From Acanthosepion esculentum (lineage: Eukaryota; Mollusca; Cephalopoda; Sepiida; Sepiidae): a stretch of 64,000 nt of DNA. The translations under genes and the position numbers were made by a program. Numbering within the stretch: position 1 is the first letter of the stretch; every line of letters starts with the position of its first letter. The stretch is taken from positions 10,327,501-10,391,500 of the forward strand of contig CAXIWW010000817.1 of NCBI GenBank assembly GCA_964036315.1. Reading direction: 5' to 3'. Of this stretch, positions 49,601-60,892 are shown in pieces. Below the pieces are notes generated by a model that worked only from the letters and a program-made list of their open reading frames with translations, did not search any database and had not been told where the DNA came from.

Positions 49601-52600
49601 CAGAAAGACCCACCCAGACGATCCCCAGTCCCAGAAAAATCCCACACAGACGACCCCCCACCCAGGAGACAGTCCCAGAAAGACCGACGCAGACGACCCC
49701 CAGTCCCAGAAAGTACCAAAGACGACCCCCCACCCAGGAGACAGTCCCAGAAAGTCCCACGCAGACGACCCCCATTCCCAGAAAATCCCACGCAGACGAC
49801 CCCCAGTCCAACAAAGTCCCACGCAGACGGCCCCCAGTCACAGAAAGTCCCACGCAGACGACCCCCAGGCCCAGCAAGTCCCAGGCAGACAACCCCCACA
49901 CAGGAGACAGTCCCAGAAAGTCACACGCAGACGACCCACAGTCCCAGAAAGTCCCACGCAGATGACCCCCACCCAGGAGACAATCCCAGACAGACCAACG
50001 CTGACGACCCCCAGTCCCAGAAAGTCCCAAAGATGACACCCACCCAGGAGACAGTCGCAGAAAGTCCCACGCAGACCAGCCCCCACCCAGGAGACAGTCC
50101 CATAAAGTCCCACGCAGACGATCCCCAGTCCCAGAAAGTCACATGCAGAGGACCCCCCACCCAGGTGACAGTCCCAGATATCCCACGCAGATGACCCCAC
50201 ACCCAGGAGACAGTCCCAGAAAGTCCCACGCAGACGACCCCCATTCCCAGAAAGTCCCACGCAGAAGACACCCAGTCCCAGGAAGTCCCATGCAGACGAC
50301 CCACAGTCCCAGGAGACATTCCCAGAAAGTCCCACGCAGACGGCCCCCAGTCCCAGAAAGTCCCACGCAGACGACCCCCAGTCCGACAAAGTCACACGCA
50401 GAAGACCCCCAGTCCCAGAAAGTCCCACGCAGACGAAACACGGCACAGGAGACAGTTCTCAGAAAGTCCCAAACAGACGACCCCCCACCCAGGAGACAGT
50501 CCCAGAAAGTCCCACGCAGACGGCCCCCAGTCCCAGAAAGTCCCACGCAGACGACCCCAATCCAAGAAAGTCCCACGCAGACGGCCCCTCAACCAAGAGA
50601 CAATCCCAGAAAGTCCAACGCAGACGACCCCCAGTCACAGAAAATTCCACGCAGACGTTCACCCCACCCAGGAGACAGTCCCCGAATGTCCCACGCAGAC
50701 GACCCCCAGTCTAAGAAAGTCCCATGAAGACCACCCCCACGAAGGAGACAGTCCCAGAAAGTCCCATGCAGACGACCCCCACTCCCAGAAAGTCCCTCGT
50801 AGACGGCCCCCAGTCACAGAAAGTCCAACGCAGACGACCCCCAGTCCCAGAAATTCCCACGCAGACGACCCCCTCCAGCAGACAGTCCCAGAAAGTCCCA
50901 CGCAGACAACCCCCAGTCCCAGAAAATCCCATGCAGACGACCCCCACCAGGAGACATTCCCAGAAAGTCCAACGCAGATGAGCCCCACCCACGAGACAGT
51001 CCCAGAAAGTCCCACGCAGACGACCCCCATTCCCAGAAAGTCCCAAGCAGACGACCCCCAGTCCAAGAAAGTCCAACGCAGACGAACACTAGTCCCAGAA
51101 AGTCCCAGGGGGACGAACCCCCACCCAGGAGACAGTCCCAGAATGACACACGGAGACGACCCCCAGTCCCAGAAAGTCCCACGCAGACGACACCCCCACC
51201 CAGGAGACAGTCCCAGAAAGTCCCACGCAGACGACCCGCAGTCCCAGAAATTCCAACGCAGACGACCCCCAGTCCCACAAAGTCCCACGCAGACGACACC
51301 GCACCCAGGAGACTGTCCCAGAAATACCCATGCAGACGACCCCCCCCACCAAGGAGACAGCCCCAGAAAGTCCCACGCAGACGAAACACCTCCCAGGAGA
51401 CAGTCCCAGAAAGTCCCATGCAGACGACCCCCCCACCCATGAGACAGTCCCAGAAAGTCCCACGCAGACGACACCCCCCACCAAGGAGACAGCCCCAGAA
51501 ATTACCACGCAGACGAAACACCTCCCAATAGACAGTCCCAGAAAGACCCACGCAGACGACCCCCAGTCCCAGAAAGTCCCACGCAGACGACTCCCCACCC
51601 AGGAGACAGTCCCAGAAAGTCCCACGCAGAAGACCGCCCACCCAGGAGAGAGTCCAAGAAAGACCCACGCAGACGACCCCGAGTCACAGAAAGTCCCATG
51701 CCGACGACACCCCACCCAGGAGACAGTCCCAGATATCCCAAGGAGACGACCCCCACCCAGGAGATAGTCCCACAATGTCCAACGCAGACGAGCCCCAGTC
51801 GAAGAAAGTCCCACGCAGACGACCCCCAGACAGGAGACTAACCCCAGCAAGACCCACGCAGACGAACCCCAGTCACAGAAAGTGCCACGCAGAAGAACAC
51901 CCAACCAGGAGACAGTCCCAGAAAGTCCCACGCAGACGACCCCCCACCCAGGAGACAGTCCCATTTTGTCACACGCAGACGAGCCCCCAGTCCAAGAAAG
52001 TCCCACCCAGACGACCCTCACCAAGGAGACAGTCCCAGAAAGTCCCACGCAGACGACACCCACCCAGGAGACAGTCCCATAAAGTCCCACGCAGACGACC
52101 CCCCGACCCAGGAAGTCCCATGCAGACGACCCCCACCCAGGAGACAGTCCCAGAAAGTCCCACGCAGACGACCCCCAGTCCAAGAAAATCCAACGCAGAC
52201 GGACACGCACCCAGGAGACAGTCCCAGAATGTCCCACGCAGACGACCCCCCACCCAGGAGACACTCCCAGAAAGTCCACGCAGACGACCCCTTAGTCCCA
52301 GAAAGTCAAACGCAGACGATCCCCCACCCAGGAGACAGTCCCAGAATGTCCCACGCAGACGACCCCCCACCCAGGAGACACTCCCAGAAAGTCCACGCAG
52401 ACGACCCCCAGTCCCAGAAAGTCAAACGCAGACGATCCCCCACCCAGGAGACAATCCCAGAAAGTCAGACTCAGACGACCCCCTGTCCCAGAAAGTCCCA
52501 TGCAGAGGAGCCCCCACCCAGGAGACTGTCCAAGAAAGTCCCACGCAGACGACCTCCAGTACAAGAAAGTCTCATGCAGACGAGCCCCCACCCAGGAGAC

Positions 52601-52748
52601 AGTGCCAGAATGTCCCACGCAGACGAACCCCAGACCCAGAAAGTCCCACTCAGACGACCCCCCACCCAGGAGACAGACCCAGAAAGGCCCAAGCAAACGA
52701 CCTCCAGTTCCAGAAAGTCCCATGCGGACGACCCCCCACCCAAGAGAC
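43657..52748 (+). repeat. Satellite family A, array A2
   Basis: The B2 monomer stops inside GAATACGCCT and family A starts with CACCCAGAAGACAGTCCC. Orientation is the same as in A1. The mix contains relatively more 31-bp monomers, and private variants are common: CCCACTCCCAGAAAGTCC, CATACAGGAGACAGTTCTC, GACGTTCCCCCCACC, GTCCCTCGTAGACGGCC and GTCCCAAAGACGACC (a six-base deletion). It therefore evolved separately from A1 after the arrays were split. The longest open frames (476-504 codons) arise from the absence of stops in the repeat and are not annotated as genes. Confidence 0.95.
46069..52000 (+). repeat. Approximately 2.3-kb HOR in A2, at least three registers
   Basis: The ordered markers GACGTTCCCCCCACC or GACGTTCACCCCACC, AGTCTAAGAAAGTCCCATGA, GTCCCTCGTAGACGGCC and ACCCAGCAGACA occur near 46069, 48411 and 50653, offsets of about 2342 and 2242 bp. 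A related set upstream (GTTCTCAGAAAGTCCC near 45560, 48052, 50454) keeps the same order. The copies differ by insertion or loss of whole monomers, so this HOR is older and less homogeneous than the 8.8-kb duplication in A1. The right limit is approximate. Confidence 0.7.
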
Positions 52749-54043
52749 AGGCTGCTACAAGCCGAATACGCCTGGCTCTTTTGTGAAACTGCCTTGCAAG
52801 CAATCTCAGGCCGCTACAAAACGACATCTCCTGTCTCTTTTGTGACAACTGCCTTACAAGAAATCTCATGCTGCTTCAAGCCGAATTCTCCTGGCGCTTT
52901 TGTCACAACTGCCTTACAAGCAATGTCATGCGGCTACGAGCCGACTTCTCTTGGCTCTTATGTGAAAAATGCCTTACAAGTAATCTCAGGCTGCTACAAG
53001 CCGAATTCTCCTGGCGCTTTTGTGACAACTGCCTTACAAGCAATTTCAGACTGCCGCCAGGACAGTTCTCCTGACTTTTTATGCCAATTGACCTAAAAGC
53101 AATCCCAGGCGTCTACGTGCCGATTTCTCCTGGCTCTTTTGTGGTAACTGCCTTACAAGCAATCTCAGGCTGCTACAAGCCGAATTCTCCTGGTTCTATT
53201 GTGACAACAGCCTTACAAGTAATCTCAGGCTGCAGCAATCCCAGTTCTCCTAGCTTTTTGTGCCAATTGCCTTACAAGCAATCCCAGGCGGCTACAAGCC
53301 GATTTCTCCTGGCTCATTTGTGGCAACTGCCTTACAAGCAATCTCTGGCTGATGCATGCGGAATTCTCCTGGCTCTTTTGCGCAAATTGCCTTACAAGCA
53401 ATCCCAGGCGTCTACGAGCCGACTTCTCTTGTCGCTTTTGTGAAAACTGCTTTAAGAGAAATCTCAGGCTGCTACAAAACGACATCTCCTGTCTCTTTTT
53501 TTAAAAATGCCTTACAATCAATCTCAGCCTGCTACAAGCCGAATACGCCTGGCTCTTTTGTGAAACTGCCTTGCAAGCAATCTCAGGCCGCTACAAATCG
53601 ACATCTCCTGTCTCTTTTGTGACAACAGCCTTACAAGCAATCTCAGGCTGCTGCAAGACGAATTCTCCTGGATCTTTTGTGCAAATTGCCTTACAAGCAA
53701 TCCCAGGCTGCTACAAATCGACATCTCCTGGCTCTTTGTGGCAACTGCCTTACAAACAATCTCAGTCTGCCGCCAGGACTGTTCTCCTGACTTTTTGTGC
53801 CAATTGCCGAAAAAGCAATCCCAGGCGGCTACGTGCCGATTTCTTCTGGCTCTTTTGCGGTAACTGCCTTACAAGCAATCTCAGGCTACTACAAGCCGAA
53901 TTCTCCTGGTTCTATTGTGACAACTGCCTTGCAAGCAATCTCAGGCTGCAGCAATCCCAATACTCCTAGCTTTTTGTGCCAATTGCCTTACAAGCAATTC
54001 CACGCGGCTACGAGCCGAATTCTCCTGGCTCATTTGTGGCAAC
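52749..54043 (+). repeat. Satellite family B, array B3, forward part
   Basis: A2 ends in CCCAAGAGACA and B begins with GGCTGCTACAAGCC. About 21 forward monomers follow, of the same classes as B1. The order from 52790 to 53290 (CGACATCTCC, CTTCAAGCCG, GTCATGCGGC, GTAATCTC, CAGACTGCCGCCAGG, GTCTACGTGCCG, CAGCAATCCCAGTTC) is the left arm of a long inverted repeat. It is also similar to B1 at about 27700-27960, so the block is a relocated B segment. Confidence 0.93.
53941..53996 (+). repeat. Left arm of a 56-bp near-perfect inverted repeat
   Basis: TCAGGCTGCAGCAATCCC through AATTGCCTTACAAGCA. The reverse complement of 54044-54099 matches it at all but two positions. The spacer is 47 bp (53997-54043). 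Such arms could form a hairpin or cruciform and mark the inversion breakpoint of B3. Confidence 0.9.
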
Positions 54044-54099
54044 TGCTTGTAAGGCAATTGGCACAAAAAGCTAGGAGAACTGGGATTGCTGCAGCCTGA
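54044..54099 (-). repeat. Right arm of the 56-bp inverted repeat
   Basis: TGCTTGTAAGGCAATTGGC through GATTGCTGCAGCCTGA, the reverse complement of 53941-53996 with two mismatches in the AATAC/AGTTC stretch. It is the first monomer of the inverted tail. Confidence 0.9.
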
Positions 54100-54651
54100 G
54101 ATTACTTGTAAGGCAGTTACCACAAAAGAGCCAGGAGAAATCGGCACGTAGACGCCTGGGATTGCTTTTAAGTCAATTGGCATAAAAAGTCAGGAGAACT
54201 GTCCTGGCGGCAGTCTGAAATTGCTTGTAAGGCAGTTGTCACAAAAGCGCCAGAAGAATTCGGCTTGTAGCAGCCTGAGATTACTTGTAAGGCAGTTTTC
54301 ACATAAGAGCCAAGAGAAATCGGCTCGTAGCCGCATGACATTGCTTGTAAGGCAGTTGTGACAAAAGCGCCAGGAGAATTCGGCTTGAAGCAGCATGAGA
54401 TTTCTTGTAAGGCAGTTGTCACAAAAGAGACAGGAGATGTCGACTTGTAGCGGCCTGAGATTGCTTGCAAGGCAGGTGTCACAAAAGAGCCAGGCGTATT
54501 CGGATTGTAGCAGCCTGAGATTGATTTTGCGCAGTTTTCACAGAAGAGCCAGCAGGTGTGGGCTTGTATCAGCCTGAGATTGCTTGTAAGGCAGTTTTCA
54601 CAAAAGAGCCAGGAAATGCCGTTTTGTAGCAGCCTGAGATTGCTTGTAAGG
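54044..54651 (-). repeat. Satellite family B, array B3, inverted tail
   Basis: About ten monomers in reverse orientation. Read on the minus strand, 54482 down to 54044 follows the same monomer order as 52790-53290 with few substitutions, but lacks one 60-bp monomer (the CTGGTTCTATTGTGACAAC type). The most distal part, 54651 down to about 54485, instead matches 40060-40200, the C2/B2 boundary region, including ACGGCATTTCCTGGC and ACACCTGCTGGC. The tail is thus a fusion of two B segments known elsewhere in the window. It ends at element C, as the B1 tail does. Confidence 0.92.
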
Positions 54652-54740
54652 GATTTTTCATTTGGTCAATTTATGTAGATCAAATTGTGTGCAATTATTT
54701 GATTTGTCTATATATGATTTTTCATTTGCTCAGATAGTAA
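54652..54740 (-). repeat. Inverted fragment of element C at the B3/C3 junction
   Basis: GATTTTTCATTTGGTC, CAAATTGTGTGCAATTATTT and CATTTGCTCAGATAGTAA are reverse complements of C unit ends and starts. At about 54740 the sequence turns back to forward C (ATATTTCTTTTACTGG). The B-to-C boundary here is the mirror image of the C2-to-B2 boundary at about 40050-40075. Confidence 0.85.
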
Positions 54741-56156
54741 AAATATTTCTTTTACTGGAAAAAAGTTATAAACAAGTGAAATATGACTGATTTCCCAGTT
54801 TAGGTCCGCCTTACGATTTCCGCAAATGAGATAACACAAGTCCCCATACCGTTGAATTACAACTCGACTCTATTCAAGGTGTCGAAAAAATTTCGACTCG
54901 ACTCTAATCAAGGTGTCGAAAAAACTTTTGTAATTATGGATAAGGCAAGAAATTCTCGACAATTGGACAGCAATATTTTGTGGATTGTATAAAAAGGAAA
55001 AATTACAAATGCATTCTTATTGTGCACACTGGAATTCGGACGCTGTAAATTGTCAGACGACATAACGGGCACATGGTGAATACTGTACTTTTTACTATCT
55101 GAGCAAATGAAAAATCCCTGTATACATAGACTAATCAAATAATTGCACACAATTTGATTACCATTTTGAAAATATTTCTGTTACTGGAAAAAAGTTATAA
55201 ACAAGTGAAATATGACTGATTTCTTAGTTTAGGGCCGCATGACAATTTCCGCAAATGAGCTAACAACGGTCCCCATACCTTTGAATTTGGCTTCGAATCT
55301 AATCAAGGTGTCGAAAAAACTTTTGTAATTATGGATAAGGTAAGAAATTCCCGACAATTGGACACCAATATTTTGTGGATTCTATAAAAAGGCAAAATTA
55401 GAATTGCAGTCTTATTGTGCACACTGGAATTCGGACGCTGTAAATTGTCAGACGACATACCGCGCACATGGTGAAAGCTGTACTTTTTACATTCTGACCA
55501 AATGAAAAATCCCTGTATACATAGACAAATCAAATAATTGCAAACAATTTGATACCCATTTTGAAAATATTTCTTTTACTCGAAAAAAGTTATAAACAGG
55601 TGAAATATGACTGATTACCCAGTTTAAATCCGCATGACAATTTCCGCAAAGGAGCTAACACATGTCCCCATACCGTTTAATTTCGCCTCGACTCTATTCA
55701 AGGTGTCGAAAAAACTTTTGTGATTATGGATAAGGCAAGAAATTCGCGAGAATTGGACAGCAATATTTTGAGGATTCTATAAAAAAGAAAAATTAGAAAT
55801 GGAGTCTTATTGTGCACACTGGAATTCGGACGCTATAAATTGTTAGACGACATACCGCGCACATGGTGAAAGCTGTACTTTTTACTATCTGAGCAAATGA
55901 AAAATCCCTGTAAACATAGACAAATCAAATAATTGCACATAATTTGATACCCATTTTGAAAATATTTCTTTTACTGGAAAAAAGTTATAAACAAGTGAAA
56001 TATGACTGATTTCCCAGTTTAGGGCCGCATGACAATTTCCGCAAAGGGGCTAACACAAGTCCCCATACGCTTGAATTTCGCCTCGACTCTATTCAATGTG
56101 TCGAAAAAACTTTTGTAATTATGGATAAGGTAAGAAATTCCCGACAATTGGACACC
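54741..56156 (+). repeat. Element C tandem array C3 (395-bp unit)
   Basis: About 3.6 head-to-tail C units. The unit start GAC(A/T)AATCAAATAATTGC lies at 55129, 55524 and 55919, giving exactly 395 bp twice. The first, partial unit is 34 bp longer because the stretch CTCGACTCTATTCAAGG at 54863 is repeated at 54897. The last unit stops at about 56153 in GACAATTGGACACCAG, where D2 begins. Three units, including C2, keep a 76-80-codon open frame on the minus strand (39744-39986, 54908-55150, 55303-55533), but their substitutions are mostly amino-acid-changing and two other units lack it, so I do not call a gene. This tandem state shows that C is itself a satellite-like family and not a one-off insertion. 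Confidence 0.9.
55383..55410 (+). promoter_or_regulatory. TATA/initiator-like motif pair in C3 (candidate only)
   Basis: TATAAAAAGG followed 25 bp later by GCAGTCTTATTG, identical to the C1 pair. A GGACGC string 26-31 bp after the putative start resembles a downstream promoter element at five of six positions but is about two bases out of register. Function is not demonstrated. Confidence 0.2.
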
Positions 56157-58409
56157 AGCAGATCAGAGGCCATGCTGCCTGACGTAGTCTAAAATCTTAC
56201 ATTGGACGCTCAAATATGAGAGGCCATGCTGCTGGACGTAGTTTATCTTTTTACATTAGACGCTCAGATATGGACCAGAAACCAAGAGATCAGAATCATG
56301 GCTGCTGGACATAGTGTATCATCTTACACAAGACGCTCAAATATGGAACGGAAGCCAACAGTTCGGAGGCCATACTGCTGGACGTAGTCTAAAATCTTAT
56401 ATTACACGCTCATATATGGACCGGGAACCAACAGATCAGAGTCCATTCAGCTGGACGTAGTTCATCTTTTTACATTAGACGCTCAAATATGCACCAGAAA
56501 CCAAGAGATCAGAAACAGGGCTGCTGGACTTAGTGTATCATCTTACACAAGACGCTCAAATATGGACCGGAAGCCAAGAGGTCAGAGGCCATGCTGCTGG
56601 ACGTTGTCTAAAATCTTACATTAGACGCTCAAATATGGACCGGAAACCAACCGATCAGAAGCCATGCTGCTGGACGTAGTTTATCTTTTTACATTAGACG
56701 CTCAAATATGAACCAGAAAACAACAGATCAGAATCATGGCTGCTGGACGTAGTGTATCATCTTACACAAGACGCTCAAATATGGACCGGAAGCTAACAGG
56801 TCAGAGGCCATGCTGCTGGACGTAGTCTAAAATCTTACATTAGACGCACAAATATGGACGGGAAAACAACAGATCAGATGACATGCTGCTGAACGTAGTT
56901 TATCTGTTTATTTTATACGCTCTAATATGTACAGAAACGAACAGATTACAATCATGTCTGCTGGACGTAGTGTATCATTTTACACAAAACGCTCAAATAT
57001 GGACCGGAAGCCAACAGGTCAGAGGGCATGCTGCTGCATGTATTCTAAATTCTTACATTAGATGCTCAAATATGGACCGGAAACCAACAGATCAGAGGCC
57101 ATGCTGCTGGACGTAGTTTATCTTTTTACATTAGACGCTCAAATATGCACCAAAAATCAACAGATAAGACTCATGGCTGCTGGACGTAGTGTATAATCTT
57201 ACACAAGACGCTCAAATATGCATCAGAAACCAAGAGATCAGAAAGCAAGAGATCAGAAACAGGGCTGCTGGACGTAGTGTATCATCTTACACAAGACGCT
57301 CAAATATGGACCGGAAACCAACAGGACAGAGGCAATGCTGCTGGACGTCGTCTAAAATCTTATATTAGACGCTCAGATATGGACAGGAAACCAACAGATC
57401 AGAGGCCATGCTGCTGGACGTAGTTTAACTTTTCACATTAGACGCTCTAATATGCACCAGAAACAAACAGATCAGAACTATGGCTGCTGGACGTAGTCTA
57501 TCATCTTACACAAGACGCTCAAATATGGACCGGAGGCCAACAGGTTAGAGGCCATGCTGCTGGACATAGTTTATCTTTTTATATTAGACGCTCAAATATG
57601 CACCAGAAACCAAGAGATCAGAAACAGGGATGCTGGACGTAGTGTATCATCTTACACAAGACGCTAAAATATGGACCGGAAGCCAACAGATCAGAGGCCA
57701 TGCTGCTGGACGTAGTCTAAAATCTTACATTAGACGCTTAAATATGGACCGGAAATCAACGGATCAGAGGCCATGCTGCTGGCCGTAGTTTATCTTTTTA
57801 CATTAGACGCTCAAATATGCACCAGAAACCAACAGATCAGAATCATGGCTGCTGGGCGTAGTGTATCATCTTACACAAGACGCTCAAATATGGACCGGAA
57901 GCCAACAGATCAGAGGCGATGCTGCTGGACGTAGTCTAAAATCTTACATTAGACGCTCAAATATGGACACGAAACCAACGGATCAGAGGCCATGCTGTAA
58001 GACGTAGTTTATCTTTTTACATTAGACGCTCAAATATGCAGCAGAAACCAACAGATCAGAATCATGGCTGCTGGGCGTCGTGTATCATCTTACACAAGAC
58101 GCTCAAATAATCGACCGGAAGCTAACAGGTCAGACGCCATGCTGCTGGACGTAGTCTAAAATCTTACATTAGACGTTCAAATATGGACCGGAAACCAACA
58201 GATCAGAGGCCATGCTGCTTGACGTAGTTTGTCTTTTTACATTAGACGCTCAAATATGCACCAGAAACCAAGATATCTGAAACAGTGCTGCTGGACGTAA
58301 TGTATTATCTTACACAAGACGCTCAAATATGAACCGGAAGCCAACAGGTCAGAGGCCATGCTGCTGGACGTAGTCTAAAATCTTACATTAGACGCTCATA
58401 TATGGAACG

Positions 58410-60890
58410 GAAACCAACAGATCAGAGGCCATGCTGCTGGTCGTAGTTTATCATTTTACATTAGACGCTCAAATATGCACCAGAAACCAAGGGATCATAA
58501 TCATGGCTGCTGGACGTAGTGTATCATCTTACACAAGACGCTCAAATATGGACCGGAAGCCAACAGGTCGGAGGCAATGCTGCTGAATGTCGTCTAAAAT
58601 CTTACATTAGACGCTCAAATATGGACGGGAAACCAACAGATCAGGGGCCATTCTGCTGGCCGTAGTTCATCTTTTTAAATTGGACGCTCAACATATACAC
58701 CAGAAACCAACAGATCAGAATCATGGCTGCTGTACGTAGTGTATCATCTTACACAAGACGCTAATATATGGACCGGAAGCCATCAGGTCAGAGGCCATGC
58801 TGCTGAGCGTAGACTTAAATCTTACATTATACGCTCAAATATGGACCGGAAACCAACAGATCAGAGGCCATGCTGCTGGACGTAGTTTATCTTTTTACAT
58901 TAGACGCTCAAACATGCACCAGAAACCAACAGATCAGAATCATGTCTGCTGGACGTAGTGTATCATCTTACACAAGACGCTCAAATATGGATCGGAAGCC
59001 AACAGGTCAGTGAAGTTGCTGCGGGACGTAGTCTAAAATCTTACATTAGACGCTCAAATATGGACCGGAAACCAACAGATCAGAGGCCATGCTGCTGGTC
59101 GTAGTTTATCTTTTTACATTAGACGCTCAAATATGCACCAGAAACCAAGATATCAGAATCAGGTCTGCTGGATGTAGTGTATCATCTTACACAAGAAGCT
59201 CAAATACAGACCGGAAGCCAACAGGTCAGAGACCATGCTGCTGGACGTATTCTCAAATCTTACACAAGACGCTCAAATATGGACCGGAAACTAACAGGTC
59301 AGAGGCCATGCTGCTGGACGTAGTCTAAAATCTTACATTAGACGCTCAAATATGGACCGGAAACCAACTGATCAGAGGCCATGCTGCTGGGCGTGGTTTA
59401 TCTTTTTACATTAGACGCTCAAATATGCACCAGAAACCAACAGATCAGAATCATGGCTGCTTGACGTAGTGTATCATCTTACACAAGACGCTCAAATTTG
59501 GACCGGAAGCCAACAGGTCAGATAACATGCTGCTGGACGTAGTCTAAAATCTTACATTAGACGCTCAAATATGGACCGGAAACCAACAGATCAGAGGCCA
59601 TGCTGCTGGTCGTAAAATATCTTTTTACATTAGACGCTCAAATATGCACCAGAAACCAAGAGATCAGAATAAGGGCTGCTGGACGTAGTGTATCATCTTA
59701 CACAAGACGCTCAAATATGGACCGGAAGCCAACAGGTCAGAGGCCATCCTGCTGGACGTAGTCTAAAATCTTACATTAGACGCTCAAATATGGACACGAA
59801 ACCAACGGATCAGAGGCCATGCTGCAAGACGTAGTTTATCTTTTTACATTAGACGCTCAAATATGCAGCAGAAACCAACAGATCAGAATCATGGCTGCTG
59901 GGCGTCGTGTATCATCTTACACAAGACGCTCAAATATGCACCGGAAGCCAACAGGTCAGAGGCCATGCTGCTGGACGTAGTCTAAAATCTTACATTAGAC
60001 GCTCAAATATGGAGGGGAAACCAACATATCAGAGGCCATGCTGCTGGACGTAGTTTATATTTCTACATTAGACGCTCAAATATGCACCAGAAAGCAAGAG
60101 ATCATAAACAGGGCTGCTGGACGTAGTGTATCATCTTACATAAGAAGCTCAAATATTGACCGGAAGTTAACAGGTCAGAGGCCATGCTGCTGGACGTAGT
60201 CTAATATCTTACATTAGACGCTCAAATATGGACCGGAAAAAAACAGATCAGAGGCCATGCTGCTGGACGTAGTTTATCTTTTTACATTAGAAGCTCAAAT
60301 ATGTACCAGAAACCAAGAAATCAGAATCATGGCTGCTGGACGTAGTTTATCAGCTTACACACGACGCTCAAATATGGACCGGAAGCTAACAGGTCAGAGG
60401 CCATGCTGCTGGACGTGTTCTGAAATCTTACATTAGACGCTCAAATATGGACCGGAAACCAACAGTTCAGAGGCCATGCTGCCGGACGTAGTTTATATTT
60501 TTACATTAGAAGCTCAAATATGTACCAGAAACCAAGAGATCAGAATCATTGCTGCTGGACGTAGTGTATCATCTTACACAAGACGCTCAAATATGGACCG
60601 GAAACCAACAGATCAGAGGCAATGCTGCTGCATGTAGTCTAAAATCTTACATTAGACGCTCAAATATGGACCGGAAACTAACAGATCAGAGGCCATGCTA
60701 CTGAACGTAGTTTATATTTCTACATTAGATGCTCAAATATGCACCAGAAAGCAAGAGATCAGAAACAGGGCTACTGGACGTAGTGTATCATCTTACACAA
60801 GACGCTCAAATATGGACCGGAAGCTAACAGGTCAGAGGCCATGCTGCTGGGCGTAGTCTAAAATCTTACATTAGAAGCTCAAATATGCAC
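58410..60890 (+). repeat. 2483-bp tandem duplication in D2, copy 1
   Basis: Rare variants (AAGGGATCATAATCATGG, GAATGTCGTC, GGACGCTCAACATAT, CAGTGAAGTTGCTGCGGG, AAATACAGACCGG, GTCGTAAAATATC) recur 2483 bp downstream in identical order; CAGTGAAG is at 59009 and 61492. The length equals 34 monomers plus one base, so the exchange was not in register with the 219-bp trimer. Differences I noticed are scattered single bases, such as CATATACACC versus CATATGCACC. The copies look recent. Confidence 0.9.
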
Positions 60891-60892
60891 CG

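Noticed and set aside
54908..55150. 76-80-codon minus-strand frame conserved in three C units (39744-39986, 54908-55150, 55303-55533)
   Set aside because: Differences between copies are mostly amino-acid-changing, other C units lack the frame, and no domain is recognised. Shared ancestry of the DNA explains it.
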